In this document: in pieces, positions 1-7,971 of the stretch
Position numbering within the stretch: position 1 is the stretch's first letter
How the letters are laid out: every line of letters begins with the position of its first letter
Source of the DNA: Sphingopyxis sp. 2PD
GTDB lineage: Bacteria > Pseudomonadota > Alphaproteobacteria > Sphingomonadales > Sphingomonadaceae
Direction: 5' to 3'
Length of the DNA: 64,000 nt
Assembly: GCF_005503695.1 (NCBI RefSeq)
Contig: NZ_SCMU01000001.1
Location: 331,121 to 395,120, forward strand
Translations under genes and position numbers: made by a program
The notes under the pieces: model-generated
What the model was told of the DNA's origin: nothing
Seen by the model: only the letters and a program-made list of their open reading frames with translations
Databases searched by the model: none

Positions 1-1
1 T

Positions 2-442
2 CAGCGTGACGCGCGCGTCTGGGGCCTTGAGGCCGAAGCAAGCGCCCGGCTGGCGCAGATCGGCGGCTTCAACATCGTCGGCGACGTCGTCGCCGACATG
101 ACCCGCGCCAAGATCAAGGGCGGCGATCATGTCCCCCGCATCCCCGCGATGCGCGTGCTGGGCGGGCTGGAAGCGCAGGGCGAGCGCATTGACGCGCGCG
201 CCGAGGTCGAGTGGACCGACGATCAGACCCGCATCGCGCCGTTCGAAACCGCGACCAAGGGCTTCACCCTGGTCAACGCCTCGATCAGCTGGCGGCCGCT
301 GCCCGACACCAAAAACCTGACGCTGTCGCTGGCGGCAAACAATATCTTCGACGTCGAAGCGCGCCGCCACGCCAGCTTTACCAAGGATTATGTGCCGCTC
401 GCGGGCCGCGATTTCCGGATTACGGCACGGGCGAGCTTCTGA
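2..442 (+). CDS. TonB-dependent receptor, C-terminal part (5' end outside the window)
   Basis: This is the last 146 codons of an outer-membrane receptor whose reading frame is open from base 2. The visible part is the end of the beta-barrel: alternating polar and hydrophobic strands, a NNIFD motif near residue 113 of the fragment, which is typical of the penultimate strands of these receptors, and a terminal RASF ending in the aromatic residue needed for barrel insertion by the BAM machinery. Such proteins import siderophores, vitamins or oligosaccharides using TonB energy. The plug domain and substrate clues lie outside the window, so the ligand cannot be inferred. The next gene is on the opposite strand and converges on it. 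Confidence 0.85.
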   Translation, partial: QRDARVWGLEAEASARLAQIGGFNIVGDVVADMTRAKIKGGDHVPRIPAMRVLGGLEAQGERIDARAEVEWTDDQTRIAPFETATKGFTLVNASISWRPLPDTKNLTLSLAANNIFDVEARRHASFTKDYVPLAGRDFRITARASF

Positions 443-481
443 GATATCGTCGCCCCCGCCTGCGCGGGGGTGACGATGGTG

Positions 482-1021
482 TCAAAACGGCAATTGCTTG
501 CGCTTGTTCCAGTAGATCGAGGTCGCCGCAGCATAAGCCCCGACCTTTTCCCACACCGCATTGTCCACCTTTTCGATGTCGACGCCGCTGTCGATGTAGG
601 CCTGAACGATCGCCATGATCTGGTCCTCGGACATGTCGCTCGACAGATCGGGATTGGCGCCTGTCGGGCCAAAGTCGAGCGCCTTGTCGACGATCGCCGA
701 TGACAGGTTGAGCTTGGCGATATCGCCGACCAGCCACTCGCGCGAAATGCGCGCGAGGCTGTAATCGAAATAGGCCGCCCTTTGGGCTTCGGCGATGCCA
801 TGCTTCGCGACGCACCCGTCGGTAACGGTCGACAGTTGCTGAAACAGCGCGTCGCGCGCGGCATCGTCGCCCGCACCCGCCATCGCGGCGCCGATCGACG
901 CCTTGGTATCGGCGGCGACCGAGGTCACTACGCAATCGAATTTTTCACCTTCCTGCGCCGTGGCCGCGGCGGGCAGCGCCGCCATCGCCAGCGCGGCGCC
1001 CGCAATCAAACCCTTCAGCAT
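482..1021 (-). CDS. Hypothetical exported protein, 179 aa
   Basis: I do not recognise a named family. The chosen ATG gives a clean signal peptide (MLKGLIAGAALAMAALP, then an Ala-rich AxA cleavage region around residue 23), so the product should be periplasmic. An upstream in-frame start would add 20 residues that do not look like a signal. The mature part is mostly helical, with two Cys (in FDCVV and DGCVA) that could form one disulfide, and it ends in KQLPF. The gene lies 34 bp downstream of fabG on the same strand and may be co-transcribed with it, but nothing in the sequence ties it to fatty-acid synthesis. Confidence 0.65.
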   Translation of the reverse strand: MLKGLIAGAALAMAALPAAATAQEGEKFDCVVTSVAADTKASIGAAMAGAGDDAARDALFQQLSTVTDGCVAKHGIAEAQRAAYFDYSLARISREWLVGDIAKLNLSSAIVDKALDFGPTGANPDLSSDMSEDQIMAIVQAYIDSGVDIEKVDNAVWEKVGAYAAATSIYWNKRKQLPF

Positions 1022-1055
1022 GCGCAAATTCCCTTCAACGTCGCATCGCGAACCA

Positions 1056-1796
1056 TCACGACAGCATGGCCATCCCGCCATTTACATGCAATGTCTGGCC
1101 AGTGACATATCCGGCCTCTTTCGACGACAGATAGACGACCGCCGCGGCGATATCGCTGCCCTCCCCCATCCGCCCGGCCGGGATGCGCTGATTGAGCGCT
1201 TCCTTTTGCGCCTCCGGCAAATCGTCGGTCATCGCTGTCGCGATAAAGCCCGGCGCGACGCAGTTTGCGGTCACCCCGCGGCTCGCCAGTTCGTGCGCCA
1301 GCGCCTTGGTCATACCGGTGACCCCCGCCTTCGACGCCGCATAATTGGCCTGCCCCGGATTCCCCGTCGCGCCGACGACGCTGGTAATCGAGATGATGCG
1401 ACCAAAGCGCGCCTTCATCATCGGCTTGGCGGCGGCGCGCGCGAGACGGAAATTGGCTTCCAGATTGATGCGGATGACATCCAGCCACTCCTCATCCTTC
1501 ATCCGCATGATTAGATTGTCGCGCGTAACCCCGGCGTTGTTGACGAGGATGTCGAGCTGGCCGAGCGCCTCAACCGCCGACGGCACGAGCGCATCGACCG
1601 CGGCGGCGTCGCCGAGATTGCACGGCAAAGCGACATGATCGCCGCCGAGCGTATCGCGAAACGCATTGAGCTTGTCGGCATTGGAACCCGACACCGCGAG
1701 CCGCGCGCCCTGCGCCGCGAGCGCCTGCGCGATGGCCGAACCGATGCCGCCGCTGGCGCCGGTGACGAGGGCAGTCATGCCGGTGAGATCGAACAT
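1056..1796 (-). CDS. fabG: 3-oxoacyl-[acyl-carrier-protein] reductase FabG
   Basis: This enzyme does the NADPH-dependent reduction of 3-oxoacyl-ACP in the cytosolic type II fatty-acid elongation cycle. The 246 aa short-chain dehydrogenase fold is complete: TGASGGIG nucleotide loop at residues 12-19, NNAG at 86-89, Asn111, and the catalytic Ser139, Tyr152 and Lys156 (YAASK). The ATG at 1796 is preferred because an AGGAG sits about 8 nt upstream; the in-frame TTG six bases earlier would be too close to it. The gene follows fabD by 25 bp on the same strand, so the two form a fabD-fabG operon. Paralogous reductases exist, but the FabD neighbour supports FabG. Confidence 0.95.
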   Translation of the reverse strand: MFDLTGMTALVTGASGGIGSAIAQALAAQGARLAVSGSNADKLNAFRDTLGGDHVALPCNLGDAAAVDALVPSAVEALGQLDILVNNAGVTRDNLIMRMKDEEWLDVIRINLEANFRLARAAAKPMMKARFGRIISITSVVGATGNPGQANYAASKAGVTGMTKALAHELASRGVTANCVAPGFIATAMTDDLPEAQKEALNQRIPAGRMGEGSDIAAAVVYLSSKEAGYVTGQTLHVNGGMAMLS

Positions 1797-1821
1797 CTGC
1801 AATTCTCCTGAAATCTGATCC

Positions 1822-2760
1822 TTAGAGCGACTTGAGCAGCGCTTCGATGTCGTCCATCGAAATCACGCTGATCGTCTCGACCTCACCGCTCGCGCTGCGC
1901 TTCACCATCGGCGACAGGACCTTGCCGCCGAATTCGACAAAGTGCATCACGCCAATGTCTTCCATCGACGCGACACTTTCGCGCCAGCGGACGCGGCCGG
2001 TGACCTGTTGTACCAGCAGGTCGCGAATGCTGTCGGCGTCGCCGACCGGGCTCGCGGTGACATTGGCGACGACGGGGATCAGCGGCGCGGCGGGCGGGTT
2101 TGTGCCGAGCGCTTCGGCCATCGCGTCGGCCGCGGGTTGCATCAGCGGGCAGTGGAAGGGCGCCGAGACGGGGAGCAGTACGCCGCGCTTGATGCCAAAA
2201 TCCTTGACCAGCGCGACCGCGCGTTCGACCGCGCCCTTGTGGCCCGAAATCACGACCTGCGACGGGTCGTTATCGTTGGCGACAGTGCAGACCTCGCCCT
2301 CCGCCGCTGCATCGGCAAGCTTCTGCGCGGTGTCGATGTCGGCGCCGAGCAGCGCCGCCATCGCACCGATGCCGACCGGCACCGCGGCCTGCATCGCCTG
2401 CCCGCGGGTCTTGAGAAGCCGCGCCGTCGTCGCGAGGTCGAACGCACCCGCGGCGCACAGCGCGCTATATTCACCGAGGCTGTGGCCCGCGACATAGTCG
2501 GCCTTGGCGGCGAGCATCACGCCGCCTTCCTTTTCGAGCACGCGCAGCGTCGCGATCGCATTTGCCATGATCGCAGGCTGCGCATTTTCGGTAAGGGTGA
2601 GCTGATCCTCCGGACCTTCGGTCATCAGCTGGAACAGCTTCTGCCCCAACGCGTCGTCGACCTCCTGAAACACCTCGCGCGCCGCGGGTGACGCATCGGC
2701 GAGCGCCTTGCCCATGCCGACCGACTGGCTGCCCTGACCCGGAAAGATGAATGCGCGCAT
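1822..2760 (-). CDS. fabD: Malonyl-CoA:ACP transacylase FabD
   Basis: The enzyme moves malonyl from CoA to acyl carrier protein, supplying extender units for fatty-acid synthesis. The 312 aa length is normal for the family. Visible motifs are FPGQGSQ at residues 6-12, the nucleophile elbow GHSLGE at 92-97 with Ser94, and His203 in APFHCPL as its catalytic partner. A GGGGA lies upstream of the ATG at 2760. It is the first gene of a fabD-fabG pair; the next gene upstream (LD-carboxypeptidase, 2806) is on the same strand 45 bp away, so read-through is possible. Confidence 0.96.
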   Translation of the reverse strand: MRAFIFPGQGSQSVGMGKALADASPAAREVFQEVDDALGQKLFQLMTEGPEDQLTLTENAQPAIMANAIATLRVLEKEGGVMLAAKADYVAGHSLGEYSALCAAGAFDLATTARLLKTRGQAMQAAVPVGIGAMAALLGADIDTAQKLADAAAEGEVCTVANDNDPSQVVISGHKGAVERAVALVKDFGIKRGVLLPVSAPFHCPLMQPAADAMAEALGTNPPAAPLIPVVANVTASPVGDADSIRDLLVQQVTGRVRWRESVASMEDIGVMHFVEFGGKVLSPMVKRSASGEVETISVISMDDIEALLKSL

Positions 2761-2805
2761 GTTGCGTCCCCTAGCCTGTTCTTTGATTGGGCCGCGCCTA
2801 TTCCC

Positions 2806-3633
2806 TCACCCCGCGCGATGCAAGCCGAAGGGTACGACCTTGTTCGCTGCATCGTGGCCGATGTCGGCGCGGCCAAGATAGGGAATGTTGCATCGCGCGC
2901 ACCAGCCCTGCGCGATCTCCTCGGCCTCCAGCCCGAACGGCCGGTCATTTTCGCGGACGTCGCTGACGCGCCCCAGCCGGATGCCGGCAAGCCCGCGCGG
3001 GCCGAGACAGGTTGCGACGTGGAAAAAGGCGCGGTCGAACGCGTAGAGATATTCGCTGACTTCCTCGACGAGCAGGACATGCCCCGCCAGATCGGGCTCG
3101 AGCGGGGTGCCGAGCAGCATCGACAGCGTCATCAGGTTGAACGCCGCATGGCGCGCGCCATGTTCGAGCCCGCTCTCGCACGCGCCCGGATCGCGCGCGA
3201 CCAGCCAGTCGAGCGCGCGCAGCACCGCCGCATCACCGCCCTCGCGCCGGATATCGGCGACCATCGGGCCGTGCGCGACATGGTCGAAACCGTCGCGATA
3301 GAGGCAGGCAAGCAGGTTACCCTGATCCGAATAGCCTAGGAAGGCCTTGGCCCTTGCGATGTCAGTCATCGCCGCAACCGCGTCTTCGGCGATCCGGCAC
3401 GCGCCATAGCCGCCGCGCGCAAACCACAGGGCGTCGATGTCCGGGCGGTTCGCCATTTCGACCAGCGCCGCGAAACGATGTCCGTCCTCGCCCGCGAAAT
3501 GGCCGTGCGTCGCGAAACATTGCGGATCGAACTCAAGCTCGACGTCGGGGTAGCCGAGGCTGGCGAGCGCACGCACCGCCTCGGCATCGTCGGGCAGGAT
3601 GGGGGTCGAGGGTGCAACAATCCCGATACGCAT
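2806..3633 (-). CDS. ldcA: Muramoyltetrapeptide (LD-)carboxypeptidase, S66 family
   Basis: This cytosolic peptidase removes the terminal D-Ala from muropeptide tetrapeptides so the tripeptide can be reused. The S66 features are all visible in the 275 aa protein: the nucleophile Ser102 in FLGYSDQG, the Glu pair in LLVEEVSE near residues 190-191, and the catalytic His260 in DIGHDAANK, followed by the usual PFG tail. The N-terminal motif GIVAPS is also typical. It diverges from the Mur-ligase gene at 3790, whose product would act on the tripeptide LdcA releases, so the pair looks like a murein-recycling locus. The intergenic space holds a palindromic repeat. Confidence 0.88.
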   Translation of the reverse strand: MRIGIVAPSTPILPDDAEAVRALASLGYPDVELEFDPQCFATHGHFAGEDGHRFAALVEMANRPDIDALWFARGGYGACRIAEDAVAAMTDIARAKAFLGYSDQGNLLACLYRDGFDHVAHGPMVADIRREGGDAAVLRALDWLVARDPGACESGLEHGARHAAFNLMTLSMLLGTPLEPDLAGHVLLVEEVSEYLYAFDRAFFHVATCLGPRGLAGIRLGRVSDVRENDRPFGLEAEEIAQGWCARCNIPYLGRADIGHDAANKVVPFGLHRAG

Positions 3634-3659
3634 GGACCAAACTTCCCCTCAAACCGTTC

Positions 3660-3733
3660 GCATCGAGCGAAGTCGAGATGCCCATCGGCCTTACGCCATC
3701 CCCATGGGTGTCTCGACTTCGCTCGACACGAAC
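3660..3733. repeat. REP-like palindromic repeat, copy 1
   Basis: A 15 bp arm CGAGCGAAGTCGAGA (3664-3678) is followed by its perfect reverse complement at 3711-3725. The stem extends inward through two wobbles and five more pairs (3681-3685 with 3704-3708). A second, imperfect copy lies at 21200-21267. The GAAGTCGAG palindrome is a frequent intergenic repeat in sphingomonads. It sits between the divergent ldcA and mpl genes and could affect mRNA folding; it is not followed by a T-run, so it is not a simple terminator. Confidence 0.8.
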
Positions 3734-3789
3734 GGAAATTGGGGTCAGTGCCGGTTGCAAACCCTTCGACAAGCCCATAACGCCGCGCC

Positions 3790-5175
3790 ATGTCGGAAAA
3801 CAAATCCTATTTCTTCTGCGGTATCGGCGGGTCGGGCATGTTGCCGCTCGCGATGATTGTCGCCGCGCGCGGCGCCAGCGTGTCGGGCTCGGACCGCAGC
3901 CGTGACCAGGGGCGCAGCGCCGACAAATTCGCGTGGATCGAGGGTCAGGGCATCGCGCTCTTCGCGCAGGACGGCAGCGGCGTCGCCGCGGGCCAGACGC
4001 TTGTCGCCTCGGCAGCGGTCGAGGACAGCGTTCCCGACATCGCCGCCGCAAACAGGCTCGGCCTCGCGCGCATGACCCGCGCCGACCTTAACGCGGCCCT
4101 GTTCAATGGCGCAGGCAAGGCGATCGGCGTCGGCGGGACCAGCGGTAAATCGACCGTGACCGGGATGATCGGCTGGATCCTCGAACGCGCCGGGAAAAAG
4201 CCGACGGTGATGAACGGCGCGGTGATGCGCAATTTCGTGAAGGCCGACCAACCCTTTGCCAGCGCACTGGTCGGCGACGACACGCTGTACGTCAGCGAAG
4301 TCGACGAAAGCGACGGGTCGATCGCGCTTTATCGCCCGGATGTCGCGGTGGTCACCAACATCAGCCTCGACCACAAGAGCCTCGACGAACTCCATGCGCT
4401 GTTCGGCGATTTCGTCGCCAAGGCGCGGATCGCGGTGATCAACGCCGACGATCCCGAATCGGCGCCGCTGTTCAACGCCGACAATAATCTGCGCTTCGGC
4501 TTTGGTGACGGCGCCGCGCTGCGCGGCAGCGATTTCGAGCCGCTGCCCGACGGCTGCCGCTTCAAGGTTCATTTTCTCGCGACCACCCACGACGTGCGGC
4601 TGCGCATGCCTGGACGGCACAACGCCATGAATGCGCTCGCGGCGATCGCGGCGGCGCGCGCGATCAACATATCGGTCGCCGACGCAGCCGCGGCGCTGGC
4701 CGATTTCACTGGCCTCGCGCGCCGCTACGAGGTTCTGGGTCAGGCCGGCGGCGTCACGGTCATCGACGATTTCGCGCATAACCCGGACAAGGTGGCGGCG
4801 ACGCTCACCGCCGTTGCCGAGCTCCCCGGCCGCGCGCTGATCTTTTTTCAGCCGCACGGCTATGGCCCGCTGCGCCAGATGGGCAAAGAACTCGCGGCGA
4901 GTTTCGCGGGGGGCATGCGCGACGGTGATGGGATGTTCGTGTGCGACCCCGTCTATTTCGGCGGCACCGTCGACCGCAGCATCGGCAGCGAAGCGCTGGT
5001 CGCCGACATCGTCGCGGGCGGCGGCGATGCGGTGCATCTGACCACCCGCGCCAATTGCGGCGCAGCGATGCTCGATGAAGCGAAGCCGGGGGACCGCATC
5101 CTGATCCTCGGCGCGCGCGACGACACGCTGACCGACTTCGGGCGCGACTTGCTGGAAAAGCTCGGCAACGCTTGA
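3790..5175 (+). CDS. mpl: Mur ligase family protein, probable Mpl (UDP-MurNAc:tripeptide ligase)
   Basis: This is an ATP-dependent ligase of the MurC/Mpl family. Its probable role is to join recycled L-Ala-D-Glu-meso-Dap tripeptide to UDP-MurNAc in the cytosol. The 461 aa chain has the N-terminal Rossmann signature GIGGSGM at residues 11-17, the ATP loop GGTSGKST at 115-122 and DDFAHNP in the C-terminal domain. The loop reads GTSGKS where MurC and Mpl usually have GTHGKT, so it is a divergent member. The neighbouring LD-carboxypeptidase argues for recycling rather than de novo MurC, which normally lies in the dcw cluster. The rpsF promoter overlaps its stop codon. Confidence 0.78.
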   Translation: MSENKSYFFCGIGGSGMLPLAMIVAARGASVSGSDRSRDQGRSADKFAWIEGQGIALFAQDGSGVAAGQTLVASAAVEDSVPDIAAANRLGLARMTRADLNAALFNGAGKAIGVGGTSGKSTVTGMIGWILERAGKKPTVMNGAVMRNFVKADQPFASALVGDDTLYVSEVDESDGSIALYRPDVAVVTNISLDHKSLDELHALFGDFVAKARIAVINADDPESAPLFNADNNLRFGFGDGAALRGSDFEPLPDGCRFKVHFLATTHDVRLRMPGRHNAMNALAAIAAARAINISVADAAAALADFTGLARRYEVLGQAGGVTVIDDFAHNPDKVAATLTAVAELPGRALIFFQPHGYGPLRQMGKELAASFAGGMRDGDGMFVCDPVYFGGTVDRSIGSEALVADIVAGGGDAVHLTTRANCGAAMLDEAKPGDRILILGARDDTLTDFGRDLLEKLGNA

Positions 5176-5199
5176 TTTCATCGCGCGAATCTGTATAGG
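5172..5199 (+). promoter_or_regulatory. Candidate sigma-70 promoter of the rpsF operon
   Basis: TTGATT at 5172-5177 and TATAGG at 5194-5199 are separated by 16 bp, a good match to a housekeeping promoter. It overlaps the stop codon of the upstream ligase gene (5173-5175) and would start transcription near 5206, just before the hairpin at 5211-5236 and about 125 nt before rpsF. The assignment is by pattern only. Confidence 0.5.
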
Positions 5200-5210
5200 C
5201 GCGCTCCATT

Positions 5211-5236
5211 GGGGCGAGGCGCTTTGCCGTCGCCCC
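5211..5236 (+). promoter_or_regulatory. Candidate S6:S18 autoregulatory leader hairpin of rpsF
   Basis: GGGGCGA (5211-5217) pairs perfectly with TCGCCCC (5230-5236). A short inner stem GGC/GCC (5218-5220 with 5226-5228) is closed by a small loop, leaving a G unpaired on the 3' side, so that the trinucleotide CCG (5227-5229) sits at the asymmetric bulge. A hairpin with CCG at this point is the known recognition element by which the S6:S18 complex represses its own operon in many bacteria. The position, near the 5' end of the predicted rpsF transcript, fits. The match is by eye. Confidence 0.45.
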
Positions 5237-5331
5237 ATTTGCTTTGCAGTGATTTCGCAGGGCAAGACGACAGCCGGAGGGGCCTGCGATTGGCGCAGGT
5301 CAGCGATCGGCCAAATCGAAGGAAGCGCACC

Positions 5332-5700
5332 ATGCCGTTTTACGAGCATGTTTTTATCGCGCGTCAGGACCTGAGCCAGGCTCAGGTCGACGCGCTGGCG
5401 GAAACCGTCACCAACGTCATTGGCGAATATAAGGGCACGGTCCACAAGACCGAGACCTGGGGCCTGAAGCAGCTCGCCTACAAGATCCAGAAGAACCGCA
5501 AGGGTCATTATGTGATGCTGTCGGCCGAAGTTTCGGGCGAAGCGATCGCCGAGATCGAGCGTCAGGCCGCGATCAGCGAAGACATCATCCGCTGGATGAC
5601 GATCAAGGTCGACGAACTCGAAAAAGGCCCGTCGGTCATGATGCGCAAGCAGGAACGTCGGGGCGGCCGTGGCGGCCGTGACCGCGACGGCGAAGAATAA
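5332..5700 (+). CDS. rpsF: 30S ribosomal protein S6
   Basis: S6 is a small-subunit protein that pairs with S18 on the platform of the 30S subunit. The start at [15 protein letters not shown], 8 nt after a GGAAG, matches the family; an open frame extends upstream to 5209, but that part lacks homology to S6 and overlaps the leader. The 122 aa protein shows the [14 protein letters not shown] core and ends in a basic Gly/Arg-rich tail ([14 protein letters not shown]), which is common in alphaproteobacteria. First gene of the rpsF-rpsR-rplI operon; rpsR follows after 11 bp. Confidence 0.97.
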   Translation: MPFYEHVFIARQDLSQAQVDALAETVTNVIGEYKGTVHKTETWGLKQLAYKIQKNRKGHYVMLSAEVSGEAIAEIERQAAISEDIIRWMTIKVDELEKGPSVMMRKQERRGGRGGRDRDGEE

Positions 5701-5711
5701 GGATAAAGACC

Positions 5712-5936
5712 ATGGCACGACCCTTTTTCCGTCGCCGCAAGACCTGCCCCTTCACTGCGAAGGACGCACCGGTCATCGATTACAAGGACGTCCGCCTGCT
5801 CCAGGGTTACCTGTCGGAGCGCGGCAAGATCGTCCCGTCGCGGATTACCGCGGTGTCCGCCAAGAAGCAGCGTGAGCTGGCGAAAGCGATCAAGCGCTCG
5901 CGCCACATCGGCCTGCTGCCCTACATTGTGAAGTAA
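5712..5936 (+). CDS. rpsR: 30S ribosomal protein S18
   Basis: S18 binds S6 and 16S rRNA in the platform of the small subunit. The 74 aa sequence starts [14 protein letters not shown] and contains the conserved [19 protein letters not shown] and the basic [15 protein letters not shown] end. A single Cys (in KTCPF) remains from the zinc-binding form. It lies between rpsF and rplI with gaps of 11 and 14 bp, the standard order. Confidence 0.97.
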   Translation: MARPFFRRRKTCPFTAKDAPVIDYKDVRLLQGYLSERGKIVPSRITAVSAKKQRELAKAIKRSRHIGLLPYIVK

Positions 5937-5950
5937 GGAGGGCTGGTCTG

Positions 5951-6580
5951 ATGGAAATCATTCTGCTCGAACGCATCGAGAAACTCGGCGGCATCGGCGA
6001 TGTCGTCACCGTCAAGAACGGCTTTGCCCGCAACTATCTGTTGCCCAACAACAAGGCGCTGCGCGCGAACGACGCGAACCGCAAGCTGTTCGAAGCGAAC
6101 CGCACCAAGATCGAGGCCGACAACGCCGAACGTCGCGGTGAAGCCGAAGTCCGCGCCAAGGACATCGACGGCAAGCAGATCGTCCTGATCCGCCAGGCGT
6201 CGAACACCGGCCAGCTCTATGGCTCGGTTTCGGTCCGCGACATCGTCGACGCCCTCGCCGAAGACGGCGTCACCGGCGTGACCAAGTCGATGGTCGAACT
6301 GGAACGCCCGATCAAGGCGCTCGGCCTGGTCGACGTCAAGGTCAAGCTGCACCCCGAGGTCGCCGTGACCGTCGGCGTCAACGTCGCGCGTTCGCCCGAC
6401 GAAGCCGAAATGCAGAAGCAGGGCATCGACGTCATCGCCGCGATGTTCGAAGAAGAACAGGCCGAAGCCGTCGCTTCGGCGCTGGAACCCGACAGCGAAG
6501 ACGAATTCGACGACGCGACGCCGCCGTCGGAACGCGCTGCCGAGGAAGCTCCGGCTGCGACCGAGGACGAAGAGGCTTAA
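5951..6580 (+). CDS. rplI: 50S ribosomal protein L9 with acidic C-terminal extension
   Basis: L9 binds 23S rRNA at the base of the L1 stalk and limits frameshifting. The N-terminal signature MEIILLERIEKLGGIGDVV and GFARNYLLPN (about residues 25-34) are intact, as is the C-terminal domain up to about residue 150. The chain is 209 aa, longer than the roughly 150 aa of many bacteria: the last 50 or so residues are rich in Ala, Glu and Asp and probably disordered, as seen in other alphaproteobacterial L9 proteins. The operon ends at a strong terminator 28 bp downstream. Confidence 0.96.
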   Translation: MEIILLERIEKLGGIGDVVTVKNGFARNYLLPNNKALRANDANRKLFEANRTKIEADNAERRGEAEVRAKDIDGKQIVLIRQASNTGQLYGSVSVRDIVDALAEDGVTGVTKSMVELERPIKALGLVDVKVKLHPEVAVTVGVNVARSPDEAEMQKQGIDVIAAMFEEEQAEAVASALEPDSEDEFDDATPPSERAAEEAPAATEDEEA

Positions 6581-6608
6581 GCCCTTCGCTCTCGCGCGAG
6601 ACAGGAAA

Positions 6609-6640
6609 GGCTCCGGAACCTGGCGTTCCGGAGCCTTTTT
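6609..6640 (+). terminator. Rho-independent terminator of rpsF-rpsR-rplI
   Basis: The arm GGCTCCGGAAC (6609-6619) and its perfect complement GTTCCGGAGCC (6625-6635) flank a 5 nt loop and are followed by TTTTT. It is 28 bp after the rplI stop. Confidence 0.93.
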
Positions 6641-6970
6641 CTTTGGCTTTCCATTGGGTTCAATGTCAGCCCATGGGCAGGAAGCGGACATTTCGGTCCC
6701 CGGTTATCGTGGGCCGGGGCCGCGATCCGCGCGGCGCGTACCCCGCGCCATCATCCCAAAGTTCAGGAAAGTTCAGCCCATTGCGGCGCCCGGATTGTCA
6801 TGCTCGATGGACATAGGGCGGTCGGATCGGGGCCGCGTCAGGAATCCGGGCGGTGACCGCTTTTTTGCCGACATATGGAAAGAGCTGAGATGAAGGCTGG
6901 CACAGCCGAAGATTGTAGGAAAGCGTTTTTGGCGGCGGGTGGCGGCTTTGGGGTGGGAAGCGGGCGTAGC

Positions 6971-7161
6971 GATCCTCCCCGGAACGGGGAGGGGGACCAG
7001 CGAAGCTGGTGGAGGGGCACCATCGGTTTGCCTTGCCGCCGAAGTCGTGCTCCACTGGTACGGACCCGGAAAGCTTGGCTCTTCTCGCCCAGCGCCGCGT
7101 AAACCGCCTGTGCCCCTCCACCACCCTTCGGGTGGTCCCCCTCCCCCGGTGGGGGAGGATC
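6971..7161. repeat. Inverted pair of GC-rich repeats in a 550 bp gene-free stretch
   Basis: Two related repeats of about 50 bp lie head to head at 6971-7019 and 7111-7161. Each has an outer GGGGAGG-type palindrome, a CCAGC or CCACC hairpin, and the shared end GGAGGGGCA. One is close to the reverse complement of the other, so the whole could fold into one long hairpin with a 91 nt loop. No credible gene was seen from 6641 to 7194: the open frames there have no family features. The element resembles intergenic palindromic repeats found in sphingomonads. Confidence 0.7.
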
Positions 7162-7194
7162 GGCTATGTCAACTTCCGGTCGCAAACGCCCCCC

Positions 7195-7797
7195 TCAATA
7201 CCCCATCAAACTCAGCACTTCCTTGCGGCTGCGCTGATCATCGAGGAAACAGCCTAGCAACCGGCTCGTCACCATCCCCACCCCGGGGGTACGCACGCCA
7301 CGCCCGGTCATGCAGCCATGCTGCGCATCGATCACCACCGCAACACCGTGCGGGTGCAGATTGTCCCAGATGCAGCGCGCGACCTCGGCGGTCAGCCGTT
7401 CCTGTACTTGCAACCGCCGGGCATAGCCGTTGAGCACGCGCGCCAGCTTGGAAATGCCGACGACGCGGTCGCGCGGCATATAGGCGATCGACGCCTTGCC
7501 GGTGATCGGCGCCATATGATGTTCGCAATGCGACTGGAACGGAATATCCTTCAGCAGCACGAGCTCGTCATAGCCCCCCACCTCTTCAAAGGTGCGCGCC
7601 AGGTGGATCGCCGGATCGTCGGCATAGCCGCTGCAATATTCCTTCCACGCGCGCGCCACGCGCTTGGGCGTATCGAGCAGGCCTTCGCGCGCCGGATCGT
7701 CACCGGCCCATTCGATCAGCGTCCGCACCGCGTCCGCGACATGGTCGGGAACGACCACCTTGCCGTCCGCTCCCACTTCAACCTTGCTGTCGCTCAT
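7195..7797 (-). CDS. folE: GTP cyclohydrolase I
   Basis: The enzyme converts GTP to 7,8-dihydroneopterin triphosphate, the first step to tetrahydrofolate and related pterins, as a zinc-dependent decamer. Zinc ligands are visible as Cys91 and His94 in SHCEHHMAPI and Cys162 in QHGCMTGRG. The QERLT substrate-loop motif is at residues 132-136, and the 200 aa length is right. The start MSDSKVEVG at 7797 is chosen because the 42 residues added by an upstream in-frame start are not like the family. It stands alone, with repeat DNA downstream and a long leader region upstream. Confidence 0.96.
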   Translation of the reverse strand: MSDSKVEVGADGKVVVPDHVADAVRTLIEWAGDDPAREGLLDTPKRVARAWKEYCSGYADDPAIHLARTFEEVGGYDELVLLKDIPFQSHCEHHMAPITGKASIAYMPRDRVVGISKLARVLNGYARRLQVQERLTAEVARCIWDNLHPHGVAVVIDAQHGCMTGRGVRTPGVGMVTSRLLGCFLDDQRSRKEVLSLMGY

Positions 7798-7971
7798 CGC
7801 CCCACTTTCACTGTTGCATTCTTGCCGCACATTTCGGTGCCCACGCCTAGATAAACAAGGGTCGAACGACAACAATATTGCGGCGTGCGCAAGTTTACGT
7901 TGCGGAAACTTGGGATTTTGCATCTTTGCAACTGCCCCATTTCATGTCGCTTTCCAGATCGAACAAGTGGC

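Noticed and set aside
3745..5718. A 657-codon open frame on the minus strand opposite the Mur-ligase gene and rpsF
   Set aside because: It is antisense to two genes with clear family motifs and has the Ala/Arg/Asp-rich composition that high-GC coding DNA gives in opposite frames. No family features.
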